Source: Planctomycetota bacterium (lineage in GTDB: Bacteria; Planctomycetota; SZUA-567; H5-PLA8). From it: a stretch of DNA of 64,000 nt. The stretch covers positions 1 to 64,000 of the forward strand of contig JAHCJK010000007.1 of assembly GCA_026184295.1 (NCBI GenBank), given 5' to 3'. Positions within the stretch are counted from its first letter, which is position 1, and every line of letters starts with the position of its first letter. This document shows positions 43,566 through 51,341 of the stretch, piece by piece. The notes under the pieces are model-generated. The model had not been told where the DNA came from and ran no database searches. It was given only the letters and a program-made list of their open reading frames with translations. The position numbers were made by a program, and so were the translations under genes.

Positions 43566-44020
43566 TCGACACAATTAGTGGCGACCTGTCGTTCAACCGC
43601 GACGGCTCGCTCTGCATCGATTGCGGGGGCATCGGTTACCGGGTTGAGACCTCGAAGGAAACTCGCGATGCGCTGAAGAACATCTACCCCAACGGCGGAC
43701 CGATGAGCCGGCGGCTTTACTGCAGCGTCATGAAGCGCGAGCAGGCGCCGGACGTTCTGATCGGATTCCACACCGAGGAACTTCGGGAGTTCTTCTGTGA
43801 CCTGATCAAGACGCCCAAGGTCGGGCCACGGACCGCGCTGAACATCATGTGCCTGGGCACAGTTCAGGAACTCAAGGCCGCCATCATCCTGCAGGACATC
43901 CGCATCCTGATGCGCGCCGCCGGCGTGTCCGATCAGGTTGCGAAAAGCATCTGCCTCAAACTCTCGAAGCCCTACGCCAAGGCGCGCGGGCCTGTCGAGC
44001 TTTTCCAGGAGGAAAAATGA
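43562..44020 (+). CDS. RuvA-like Holliday junction-binding protein, truncated form
   Basis: A 152-residue protein that matches RuvA in order and spacing. An N-terminal OB-like part runs MIDTISGDLSFNRDGSLCID, CGGIGYRVE, DVLIGFHTEELREFFCDLIK. It is followed by two helix-hairpin-helix motifs, TPKVGPRTALNIM (compare NGVGPKLALALM) and AAGVSDQVAKSICLKLS (compare PGVGKKTAERLLVEL). Cellular RuvA is about 200 residues; the C-terminal domain III that contacts RuvB is missing. A stand-alone RuvA core could bind four-way junctions and guide the RusA-like nuclease encoded at 62119. Both ends overlap neighbours by 4 nt. The assignment rests on motif comparison from memory. Confidence 0.78.
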   Translation: MIDTISGDLSFNRDGSLCIDCGGIGYRVETSKETRDALKNIYPNGGPMSRRLYCSVMKREQAPDVLIGFHTEELREFFCDLIKTPKVGPRTALNIMCLGTVQELKAAIILQDIRILMRAAGVSDQVAKSICLKLSKPYAKARGPVELFQEEK

Positions 44021-44970
44021 TCAAGTACAGCATCATATGCTGCATCTACAACACGCTGCCGGTCGCACGGCAGTGCCTGGATGCGCTGCTGGCCTGTCCG
44101 CAGGAGGATGCCGAGATCATCCTGGTGGACAACCATTCGCCTGATCCAACCGTCCGCCAGTACATCCGGATCCTGCAGACGAAGCACGACAACCTCAGCG
44201 TTATCGACCCCGGCAAAAACCTGGGTTGCCATCAGGGCTGGAACGCGGGATACGCGCAGAGCCACGGCGCGTTCGTCTTCAAGCTCGACGACGACACGGT
44301 CATCAGAACGCCTGGGTTCATGCCGTACATGGCGCATGCGCTCAACCAAGTCCCTGAACTCGGCTACATCAGCGCGGACATCGACGCGAAGCAAAACAAC
44401 CCCTACGAGCGGACCGCGATCAACGGCGTCGACCTGGAGATTGCGAAGACCGGCGTTGTCGGGTTCAGCCTCGTGTGCTTCCGCCGTTCCGACGTCGAGC
44501 GTTGGGGCCCGATGCTGACCGGCACCTACCGCGCCGCGGGTGGCCGGATCATCGAGGAAGACCGGCTCTACGGCGGCGAGGAAGTTTACTACGCGTCGGC
44601 CGCGAAGAGCGAAGGAAAGCTCATCGCGCACTTCCCCGTGGTCTTCTGCCATCACCTGGACAACGCGGAGCGCGATCCCGACTACGCGTTTTGGAAGCGC
44701 GCGTACGGCTATAACGGCTGGACCGACCTCGACCTGACCACCTGGCGCGCGCATGGCCTGCACCTCAAACACTACCGCAAAGCCATCTGTCTCGAACTAC
44801 AGCGCAAGCCGATGAACGATGCGCTGCTGCTCGAGTGGGTGGGACGCATCGTTCAGATCGGCGGTCGAGACGACGTGGGCCTGGTTGACGCCGTCAAGGC
44901 AATGACCTCCAACGGCGCCGTCAAGGAGGCCTGCGACAACGCGCACAAAACCTTGGAGGCCAAACCGTGA
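44017..44970 (+). CDS. GT2-family glycosyltransferase
   Basis: A 317-residue GT-A fold enzyme: SIICCIYNTLPVARQCLDAL at the N-terminus, ILVDNHSPD for nucleotide binding, NLGCHQGWNAGYAQ, and the metal-binding DDDTV motif in FKLDDDTVIRT. AGGAGG at 44007-44012 is a strong ribosome binding site and the ATG overlaps the RuvA-like stop. It pairs with a second GT2 gene that begins at the 4-nt overlap downstream. It probably decorates virion or cell-surface glycan; donor and acceptor are unknown. Confidence 0.9.
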   Translation: MIKYSIICCIYNTLPVARQCLDALLACPQEDAEIILVDNHSPDPTVRQYIRILQTKHDNLSVIDPGKNLGCHQGWNAGYAQSHGAFVFKLDDDTVIRTPGFMPYMAHALNQVPELGYISADIDAKQNNPYERTAINGVDLEIAKTGVVGFSLVCFRRSDVERWGPMLTGTYRAAGGRIIEEDRLYGGEEVYYASAAKSEGKLIAHFPVVFCHHLDNAERDPDYAFWKRAYGYNGWTDLDLTTWRAHGLHLKHYRKAICLELQRKPMNDALLLEWVGRIVQIGGRDDVGLVDAVKAMTSNGAVKEACDNAHKTLEAKP

Positions 44971-45725
44971 AGTCGCCCAAACTCGGCATCGTGATTCCCG
45001 TGCACAACCAGATGCACGTCTTCAAGCAGTGCATGGGATCGATCTTTACCTTTCGTCCCAGCGATCAGGCCGTGGAGCGGCCCATCCGCATCTACATCCT
45101 GGATAACGGCTCGACGGAGCAGATCGAACCCGGGTCGCTGCAGGACCTCTGGGATCCCGCGGCCTTCGACGTCGAATTCACCCGGTACCCGAAGAACGTG
45201 GGCGTCACTCAGGCCTGGAACGACGGCCTTCGGAAGGCGCTGCTCGACGACTGCGACATCGTCTGCATTTCCAACTCGGACGTCATCTACGGGCCCAAGG
45301 CCATCGAGCACTGCGTTGGGGCTGTCTGGCGGCATGGCCTGGGGCTCTGTTGGCCCTTCACGAATCAGCGCGGCCCCGTTCCCGCCGACTTCCGGGCTCG
45401 CTCGCAGGAGCTCAGCGAACTCGACTTTGCCAACCCCAACTCAATCGTCGACACGGGAGGCTTCGCCGGCTGGTCCTTCTTCCTTTCCCGCGCGACCGTC
45501 GAGAAGGTCGGCTATTTCGATCCGCAGTTCACGCTCTGGTACCAGGACACGGACTACCACAATCGGCTGCACGAACACGGCATTCCGCATGGGGAAGTGC
45601 GGAACTGCCTGATCCATCATTTCGAGTCGGTGACCATCAAGGGACTGGACCGGGGTTTCGAACATCAGGGCTGGCGCGCGCGCGATGCCGAGCGGTACGC
45701 GGCCAAGTATCCGAGAAAGGGATGA
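44967..45725 (+). CDS. GT2-family glycosyltransferase (rhamnosyltransferase-like)
   Basis: A 252-residue GT-A enzyme starting at GTG 44967, which overlaps the upstream TGA. Motifs: LGIVIPVHNQMHVFKQCM, IYILDNGSTEQIEP, YPKNVGVTQAWNDGL, SNSDVIYG as the DxD-equivalent, and GWSFFLSRATVEKVGYFD followed by WYQDTDY for acceptor and catalytic residues. The NVG...WN.G and DTDY patterns resemble phage and cell-wall rhamnosyltransferases, which would fit the RmlB/RmlD-like genes later in the element. The stop overlaps the HerA gene start. Confidence 0.9.
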   Translation: MKSPKLGIVIPVHNQMHVFKQCMGSIFTFRPSDQAVERPIRIYILDNGSTEQIEPGSLQDLWDPAAFDVEFTRYPKNVGVTQAWNDGLRKALLDDCDIVCISNSDVIYGPKAIEHCVGAVWRHGLGLCWPFTNQRGPVPADFRARSQELSELDFANPNSIVDTGGFAGWSFFLSRATVEKVGYFDPQFTLWYQDTDYHNRLHEHGIPHGEVRNCLIHHFESVTIKGLDRGFEHQGWRARDAERYAAKYPRKG

Positions 45726-47449
45726 ACCGCATGGAACGGATTGGAAAGGTCGTTGGCACGCACGATTCGGCTCTGCTGAACGTGCAGCGCCTGATCGAGT
45801 CGCGTCTGCTCATCCAGGCCAATAGCGGCGGCGGGAAAAGCTACGCGATCCGCAAGCTGCTCGAGGTGACGCACGACAAGTGCCAGCAGATCGTGATCGA
45901 CGTCGAAGGGGAGTTCCATACCCTTCGCGAACGCTATGACTTCGTTCTCGCAGGGAAGGGCAGGGAATGTCCTGCCGAGCCGCGGTCGGCGTCGATGCTC
46001 GCGCGGAAGGTGCTCGAGCTGGGCGTTTCCATCATCATCGACATCTTCGAACTCAAGGCGCACGAACGGGCTCAGTTCATCCGGATCTTCCTGGATGCGA
46101 TGATCGGCGCGCCGCGCAGTCTCTGGCATCCCGCTCTGGTGGTCGTCGACGAAGCGCATCTCTTCGCGCCCCAGGTCGGCAGCGCCGAGTGTACCTCCGC
46201 GGTCATCGACCTGATGACGCGCGGCCGTAAACGCGGATTCTGCGGCGTGCTGGCCACCCAGCGCATTTCCAAGCTCCACAAGGACGCCGCGGCGGAAGCC
46301 AACAACAAGTTGATCGGTCGCTCCGCGCAGGACATCGACATGAAGCGCGCGGCGGACGAACTGGGGTTCACCACGCGCGAGCAGCAGCATTCCTTGCGGA
46401 CCCTGGCGCCGGGGCATTTCTGGGCGTTCGGCCCGGCGATCTCGGAGAGCGTCACCGAAATCGCGATCGACAAAGTTCTCACGACGCATCCGACCGCGGG
46501 CGCGCGCGAAGTTCCTGCCCCGCCCGCGCGCAAGCAGGTGCAGGTCATCCTCGCGAAGCTCGCCGACATCCCGAAGGAGGCGGAGGAAGAACTTCGGACC
46601 GTCGATCAGTACCGCCAGCGCGTGCGCGAACTCGAGATCGAGGTACGCAAAAAGCCCGCGCCGGCGGCGGACGATGCCGCGCTGAAGGCGGCGGAGGCCC
46701 GGGGCTTCGCCCGAGGCACGCAGGAACTGAAGGTCGCGCTCAAGCGGTCGGAGCAACTCGCGTCAAAACTGAAGAAGATCGCGGAACTCGCCAGAGACGA
46801 CAAGTTTCTGATCCTCGACCACCCAAATTCGCAGAAGGAAGAGCAGTACCATAGCGAAGCCGTGGTACGCACCAACCATGATCAGCACCAAAAATCGCGC
46901 GAAGAGTTACGCGAAAACAAGCCGCGCCCGGAGTTCAACATTGAAATCGATCTGGGAAAACTGAGCAATCCCCAGCAGCGCATCCTGAACGAACTGGCCA
47001 CGTTGAAGGCCCTGGGAATTCACGCGCCCGACCGGGCCCAGCTTGGCCTTATGTGCGGCTATACCAACCCGCGGTCCGGTGGTTTCAGCGAGCCCTTGAA
47101 GCAACTGCAGGAGCGCGGTCTGATCAGCTACCCTGGGACCAGCCGTATCGCCATTACCGACCTGGGCCTTGATCGCGCGGACGCCGATCAGTCCATCCCG
47201 GCCAACTCCAAAGAACTCCAGCAGCGCCTCATGCAGAAGCTGAAGGGCACCTGCGCGAAGATCCTGAATGCGCTGATCGAAGCCTACCCGAACAGCATGG
47301 AGCGAGATCTTCTCGGTTCCTCGCTCGGGTATAAGAACCCGCGCTCTGGTGGATTCTCCGAACCTCTTCGAAGTTTGTACCTGCTGGGCCTGGTTGATTA
47401 CCCAGACCGCGGGCACGTCGTCGCCACCAAACTCCTGTTTCTGGAATGA
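45722..47449 (+). CDS. HerA/FtsK-like ATPase with duplicated winged-helix tail
   Basis: A 575-residue protein. An ATPase domain (residues about 1-260) has Walker A ANSGGGKSYAIRK near 33-45, Walker B ALVVVDEAHLFAP near 137-149 and the sensor-like GVLATQRISKLHK, the pattern of HerA and DUF87/DUF853 hexameric pumps. A coiled-coil region (about 290-370) follows. The C-terminus carries two similar winged-helix units around residues 440-475 and 531-565, sharing LGxxxGYxNPRSGGFSEPL and a final GL..YP. HerA proteins usually work with NurA nuclease in end resection; no NurA is seen, but a Cas4-like nuclease is encoded at 53253. It could translocate DNA in recombination or packaging. Confidence 0.85.
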   Translation: MNRMERIGKVVGTHDSALLNVQRLIESRLLIQANSGGGKSYAIRKLLEVTHDKCQQIVIDVEGEFHTLRERYDFVLAGKGRECPAEPRSASMLARKVLELGVSIIIDIFELKAHERAQFIRIFLDAMIGAPRSLWHPALVVVDEAHLFAPQVGSAECTSAVIDLMTRGRKRGFCGVLATQRISKLHKDAAAEANNKLIGRSAQDIDMKRAADELGFTTREQQHSLRTLAPGHFWAFGPAISESVTEIAIDKVLTTHPTAGAREVPAPPARKQVQVILAKLADIPKEAEEELRTVDQYRQRVRELEIEVRKKPAPAADDAALKAAEARGFARGTQELKVALKRSEQLASKLKKIAELARDDKFLILDHPNSQKEEQYHSEAVVRTNHDQHQKSREELRENKPRPEFNIEIDLGKLSNPQQRILNELATLKALGIHAPDRAQLGLMCGYTNPRSGGFSEPLKQLQERGLISYPGTSRIAITDLGLDRADADQSIPANSKELQQRLMQKLKGTCAKILNALIEAYPNSMERDLLGSSLGYKNPRSGGFSEPLRSLYLLGLVDYPDRGHVVATKLLFLE

Positions 47450-47453
47450 CCCA

Positions 47454-47642
47454 ATGGCTGTTCGTTACCCACAGGGGACCGTGTACGCGCTTCCTGAGTA
47501 CGTCGAGCGCCGCTGCACCACTGATCGAACTCCAGCGGAGCGAAGAGACAGGGAACGCAGGAGAGTAAGAGCCCGCGCGCGGGCTGGATGCAAACCGTGG
47601 CAACCTGGCAGGCCGGGAAGACCACCCAAGGAATCTGTATGA
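47454..47642 (+). CDS. Small basic protein with AT-hook-like motif
   Basis: A 62-residue, Arg-rich protein (RRDRERRRVRARARAG) ending in GRPGRPPKESV, which contains an AT-hook-like GRP core. The start at 47454 is 4 nt after the HerA stop and its TGA overlaps the next ATG. Probably a DNA-binding accessory of the element; function unknown. Confidence 0.6.
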   Translation: MAVRYPQGTVYALPEYVERRCTTDRTPAERRDRERRRVRARARAGCKPWQPGRPGRPPKESV

Positions 47643-47941
47643 GCACCTGGTACGTACTACTCGCGCGCATGGGGAAAGGCCCCGGTCGCCCCCTGAACGT
47701 ATTTCCGGATGCCGAGGCCGCGCGCTGCAATGCGATCGAGTGGCGCGATCTCATTCATCCCGAGATGCGGCTGGAAGTGGCACCGTTTGAGATGCCCGAA
47801 TCTGGAGAGCCCGTCGAAGTTCCCGAGATTTCCGTACCTCAATTTCGTCCGTGCGAGAACCCCATGTGCAGCATCATTCTTCCCGTTCAATCTCCTCACG
47901 ATCATTGCTCCGAATGCAGAAAGAGCCTTCACCATGGATAA
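47639..47941 (+). CDS. Hypothetical protein with C-terminal zinc-ribbon-like cysteines
   Basis: A 100-residue protein starting at ATG 47639 (overlap with the upstream TGA; AAGGA about 8 nt before). It begins STWYVLLARMGKGPGRPLNV and ends with CENPMC...HDHCSECRK, a C-x4-C...C-x2-C arrangement that could hold a zinc ion. The stop overlaps the start of the replication initiator-like gene by 8 nt. The family is not recognised. Confidence 0.65.
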   Translation: MSTWYVLLARMGKGPGRPLNVFPDAEAARCNAIEWRDLIHPEMRLEVAPFEMPESGEPVEVPEISVPQFRPCENPMCSIILPVQSPHDHCSECRKSLHHG

Positions 47942-48860
47942 GCGCCCTGCGTTTCAGTTCTACCCCGGAGACTGGCTGCGCGACGACGTCGCGGGCTGCA
48001 GTTTGGCCGCCCAAGGCCTGTGGCTTCGCATGATGCTCATCATGCACGATGCTGCAAACTACGGCCATGTGGTGGACTCACAGGACCGACCTCTTTCCGA
48101 CGAAAACGCTGCCCGAAAGTGCGGCACCAACGTCGAAGAGTACCGCAAGCTCCTGGCCGAACTCGACGCTGCCGGCGTGCCTTCACGCCGCGAAAAGGAC
48201 CAAGCGATCTATTCCAGGCGGATGGTTCGGGACGAAAAGGAGCGTCAGAAGGTTTCCGATAACCGCAAGGAGGCAGGCAAGTTAGGAGCTTCAAAGCGCT
48301 GGAAGAATGGCAAGCGGATGGCAAACGATAGCAAGGGGCATGGCAAAGGGCATGGCAAACCGATAGCAAACGATGGCTCTTCATCTTCATCTTCATCTTC
48401 ATCTTCATCTTCAGTTAAACAGCAAACTACAACAACCCCGGCTTCGCCGGCACCGGACGATTTCGAACTCGGTGATCAACCCGAACCCGAAAGGCCAGTC
48501 AAACCGCGGGTAGCCACCGTCGATGGGTTTGTTTTTGAGTATCTCCGAAGACCTCGCGACGAGGGCGGGCTGGGTCTTTCCCCGGGCGAGGCGGCCAAGG
48601 CAGGGAACATGATCAAAGGCCGCGGCAGTCCGTGGTCGCCTCTGAAGCTCGGATGCCTGATGTACGCGCTGAATCAGCAGCCGCCTCCGCGTGATCCCAT
48701 CGCGATGGCCCTTGGACATCTGAACGGGAAAACAGCTTCCACCGCGGAGTTCGAGAAATTCGAGGACGCGGCGGCGGAGAAACTACGGCTCTGGGAAGCA
48801 CTCGCGCACAAACGCAATCAGGCAAACGGAGGATTCGGTGGAACCGGAACCGGAAGCTAA
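47934..48860 (+). CDS. Phage replication initiator-like protein (DUF1376-like N-terminus)
   Basis: A 308-residue protein. The N-terminal segment FQFYPGDWLRDDVAGCSLAA followed by QGLWLRMMLIMHDA resembles the DUF1376/YdaU-type start of phage replication organisers, usually encoded just before a DnaB helicase or loader; here dnaB follows directly with a 23-nt overlap. The middle is a hydrophilic linker with a GKGHGKP repeat and a run of twelve serines coded by six TCTTCA hexamers. The C-terminal 130 residues (LGLSPGEAAKAGNMIKGRGS) look folded and may bind DNA or helicase. The role in origin recognition or helicase loading is inferred from position. Confidence 0.72.
   Translation: MDKRPAFQFYPGDWLRDDVAGCSLAAQGLWLRMMLIMHDAANYGHVVDSQDRPLSDENAARKCGTNVEEYRKLLAELDAAGVPSRREKDQAIYSRRMVRDEKERQKVSDNRKEAGKLGASKRWKNGKRMANDSKGHGKGHGKPIANDGSSSSSSSSSSSSVKQQTTTTPASPAPDDFELGDQPEPERPVKPRVATVDGFVFEYLRRPRDEGGLGLSPGEAAKAGNMIKGRGSPWSPLKLGCLMYALNQQPPPRDPIAMALGHLNGKTASTAEFEKFEDAAAEKLRLWEALAHKRNQANGGFGGTGTGS
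48378..48413 (+). repeat. TCTTCA hexanucleotide tandem repeat, six perfect copies
   Basis: Six uninterrupted TCTTCA units inside the replication initiator-like gene encode twelve serines. Because the unit is 6 bp, gain or loss of copies would change linker length without breaking the frame. Confidence 0.95.
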
Positions 48861-50322
48861 CCCAGAGCCCCAAGTGAGCTCGAACCCGTTCGAGCGCGTT
48901 CCGCCCCACGATCGGCGGGCGGAGCGCGGCGTGCTCGGCGCCATGCTGTGCGATGGCCGCTCAGCTCAAATTGCTGATGAAGACCTCGTCCATGAGGACT
49001 TCTACGACTTGGCCAATCAGCGGCTTTTCAAACTCTTCCACGATCTGATCCAGGAAGGCCACGATGACATGGATCTCATCGTGGTCGAGGCAGAAATGGT
49101 CAAACGTCGCGTGTACGAACATATCGGCGGGAACCAATACTTGAGGCAGTTAGTCTACGATACTCCAACAGCCGCGAATATCGAACGATACATCAGGATC
49201 GTGAAGGAATTCAGTTTGAAGCGCAGGCTGATGAACCTGGCCCACAATCTCGTGAAGCAGGTCGTGAACACGGCGCCCGATTCTTCCGCGAAGGAAATAC
49301 TCGAGGAAGCAGAGCAGAAGGTCTACGACCTGGCCGCGCAGTTCAAAGGCGTCAACGATGAGCCTTCAAACCTGCAGGTGCTTGCCGATGAGATCGCCCA
49401 TAACGCGCTGAACGACATCCGGCCGCGGCCCGGGCTTCAGCTCGGCATGGCGGAAGGCGCGATCGACGACCTGCTGGGCGGGCTGGGGCTCGAGCCATTC
49501 ACCTACATCGTTCTCGCCGCGCGCACGAGCACGGGCAAGACCACGTTCTGCAGCAACGTGGCGATGAAACTGCGGGCCAACAACATCGATAGCGGATGTC
49601 CGCTGATCGTTTCGACGGAAGCTAGCCAGTATTCGATCGCGAGGCAGTGCCTGGCCGCGGCGACTGGAATTCACACGCGCGCGCTTTCTCTCTGCAATCT
49701 TACGGACAACCAGAAGGCGGCCGTAGAAAAGTCGGTCCTGGCGAAACCGCTGGACGGGATCTATTCGATTTACTGTCCCGGTAAGACCATCGCGCAGATC
49801 AGGGCGATCGCGAAGCGGCACAAGGCCTACCACGGGTTGCCACTGATGATTGTCGATCTGGCCGGCAAACTGAAAGGCAAAGGCGAGAAAGAATACGACC
49901 GCCTTTCGTACATCTCGGCGGGCCTGAGCGAACTGAAGGCAGAACTGGAAACGACGATCATCGCGTGCGTGCAGATCAGCCGCGGCGTGTTCCAGAGCGA
50001 GGACCGCCGGCCCGAGCTGCAGCACCTGAAGGGCTCAGGCGGATGGGAAGAAGACGCGGACATGGTTTGGTTCCTGCATCGTCCGGCGCATGTTTCGAAG
50101 AGCACGGACCCGAGAACGGAGGTGATCTGCGCGAAGGATCGCGAGCACGGCGATCGCGCGAACAAGTCGGTCTGGATCGAGTGGAAGGCGGCCTCGGGCC
50201 AGTACATCTGGCCAAAGGAAAATGACAACGGGGGAGAAACGGAGAAACATGCTGGCACTCAGCATCAAACAGCCGTGGGTATGGATGATTCTGGAATGCT
50301 CTTCGGACCTAAAGGACGTTGA
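48838..50322 (+). CDS. dnaB: Replicative DNA helicase, DnaB family
   Basis: A 494-residue hexameric helicase starting at GTG 48838. The N-terminal domain has the family signature PPHDRRAERGVLGAMLCDGR and DLVHEDFYDLANQRLFKL. The RecA-like domain has Walker A ARTSTGKTTFCSNVA near residue 228, VSTEASQ, Walker B LPLMIVDLAGKL and the late LKGSGGWEEDADMVWFLHR block. This is the fork helicase of the element. It overlaps the initiator-like gene upstream and the ASCH gene downstream. A second, MCM-type helicase is encoded at 55368. Confidence 0.93.
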   Translation: MEPEPEANPEPQVSSNPFERVPPHDRRAERGVLGAMLCDGRSAQIADEDLVHEDFYDLANQRLFKLFHDLIQEGHDDMDLIVVEAEMVKRRVYEHIGGNQYLRQLVYDTPTAANIERYIRIVKEFSLKRRLMNLAHNLVKQVVNTAPDSSAKEILEEAEQKVYDLAAQFKGVNDEPSNLQVLADEIAHNALNDIRPRPGLQLGMAEGAIDDLLGGLGLEPFTYIVLAARTSTGKTTFCSNVAMKLRANNIDSGCPLIVSTEASQYSIARQCLAAATGIHTRALSLCNLTDNQKAAVEKSVLAKPLDGIYSIYCPGKTIAQIRAIAKRHKAYHGLPLMIVDLAGKLKGKGEKEYDRLSYISAGLSELKAELETTIIACVQISRGVFQSEDRRPELQHLKGSGGWEEDADMVWFLHRPAHVSKSTDPRTEVICAKDREHGDRANKSVWIEWKAASGQYIWPKENDNGGETEKHAGTQHQTAVGMDDSGMLFGPKGR

Positions 50323-50674
50323 GAACCGCTCCTGGACGACGAAGAAGCGAGGATACGTCATCATCCATGCCAGCAAGTCCGTCGACCACGAAGCGCTTTC
50401 GTACCTGCGTGGCCTGGGGTTCACGCTGCCTGACGTCCTGCCCACGGGCGGGTTCGCCGGCATTACGCGCATCACCGATTGCATCCCTGCCCGGGAATCG
50501 CGATCGAAGTGGGCGGCGCATAAGGGGAACTGCCTGAAGCTCAAAGATTCGAAGCCGTTCCCGAAACTGATCCCCGGCAAGGGATTCCTCTACTTCTTTC
50601 CCGTGCCCGAGTACGTCTCCGTAGAACTCGGCCGGCTCAAGTTCTCGCTTCCGAAAAAGGGCTTTGCCGTATGA
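50249..50674 (+). CDS. ASCH-domain protein
   Basis: A 141-residue protein with the ASCH pattern: LALSIKQPWVWMILE, DVENRSWTTKKRGYVIIHAS, and GGFAGITRITDC. ASCH domains are small beta-barrels related to PUA and act on RNA or modified nucleotides; phage examples are common. The start at 50249 has GGAG 4 nt upstream and lies inside the end of dnaB (74-nt overlap). The target is unknown. Confidence 0.85.
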   Translation: MLALSIKQPWVWMILECSSDLKDVENRSWTTKKRGYVIIHASKSVDHEALSYLRGLGFTLPDVLPTGGFAGITRITDCIPARESRSKWAAHKGNCLKLKDSKPFPKLIPGKGFLYFFPVPEYVSVELGRLKFSLPKKGFAV

Positions 50675-50994
50675 AACTGACCGAACAAGAGCTCGAATTT
50701 ATTCGGACAAGCCAGGCCCAAATCAAGTCCGTTGAAAAGCTGGGCCTGAACACTCCGAACGCGATGCGCGTCATGGACCACCTGCTGACGGCGCAGCAAA
50801 TCGTGATCGCATGCGCCGCGGTGCGCGAAGCCGTGGAGATCATGGCGCCGCCTCCCGCGGAACCGGAGCCGGACAGCGAGCAGAACCACATCGCGGCCAT
50901 GAAGGCGCGCAACCTGAAGAAATTTGGCGGTCGATACGAAGAAAATGAAAAAAATTCAGATTCAGCAAAAGCGCGCGCGGATTCACAGAGTTGA
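50671..50994 (+). CDS. Hypothetical phage protein, helical
   Basis: A 107-residue, mostly helical protein (LTEQELEFIRTSQAQIKSVE) with a hydrophilic C-terminus rich in Glu, Asn and Ser. The ATG overlaps the ASCH gene stop by 4 nt. It is the last gene of the left module before the XRE promoter. No family is recognised. Confidence 0.6.
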   Translation: MKLTEQELEFIRTSQAQIKSVEKLGLNTPNAMRVMDHLLTAQQIVIACAAVREAVEIMAPPPAEPEPDSEQNHIAAMKARNLKKFGGRYEENEKNSDSAKARADSQS

Positions 50995-51044
50995 AGTCAA
51001 GCAGGCACCCACGTTCATTGAATTGCGCGCGCTTGAATTGACGG

Positions 51045-51089
51045 GTGAATTTTGGCCATATTGACGAACTAAAATTCACGACGTATAGA
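51045..51089 (+). promoter_or_regulatory. Promoter with overlapping inverted-repeat operator for XRE gene
   Basis: A near-consensus sigma70 promoter, TTGACG (51061-51066), 17-bp spacer, TATAGA (51084-51089), sits directly before the XRE gene. A perfect 9-bp inverted repeat, GTGAATTTT (51045-51053) and AAAATTCAC (51071-51079), flanks the -35 and places its right arm between -35 and -10. A repressor bound there would block RNA polymerase, so autoregulation is likely. Transcription would begin about 4 nt before the ATG at 51100, giving an almost leaderless mRNA. Confidence 0.75.
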
Positions 51090-51099
51090 ACCCTTCATC

Positions 51100-51324
51100 A
51101 TGACGAAAACGGCAACGCAAAGCGAACCGAACTGCAGGTTGAAGCTGAAGGAGATCCGGAAGCGGATGAACCTGACGCAACGGCAGATGGCCGAACTGCT
51201 GGGCATCGACGTCAGCACCTGCTCGAAGTACGAGACGGGCGCGATGATGCCGAGCGCCGACCGAGTGGCCGCGTTTTGCAAAGCCTTGTCCGTCAAATTC
51301 GACGATTTGCTCGAGACGCGCTGA
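51100..51324 (+). CDS. XRE-family (Cro/CI-type) helix-turn-helix regulator
   Basis: A 74-residue single-domain regulator with a full five-helix XRE fold: LKEIRKRMNLTQRQMAELLG, then DVSTCSKYETGAMMPSADRV and a final ALSVKFDDLLE. It has no oligomerisation or protease domain, so it is more Cro-like than CI-like. It is preceded by its own promoter with an inverted repeat and followed 17 bp later by the gene at 51342 on the same transcript. Confidence 0.93.
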   Translation: MTKTATQSEPNCRLKLKEIRKRMNLTQRQMAELLGIDVSTCSKYETGAMMPSADRVAAFCKALSVKFDDLLETR

Positions 51325-51341
51325 GCGCAAGGAGAACGATC

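Noticed and set aside
41903-44020. A CBASS-type defence island (patatin plus partners)
   Set aside because: No nucleotide cyclase, HORMA, TRIP13, E1/E2 or JAB gene is next to the patatin; the following genes are phage-like, including a RuvA-like protein.
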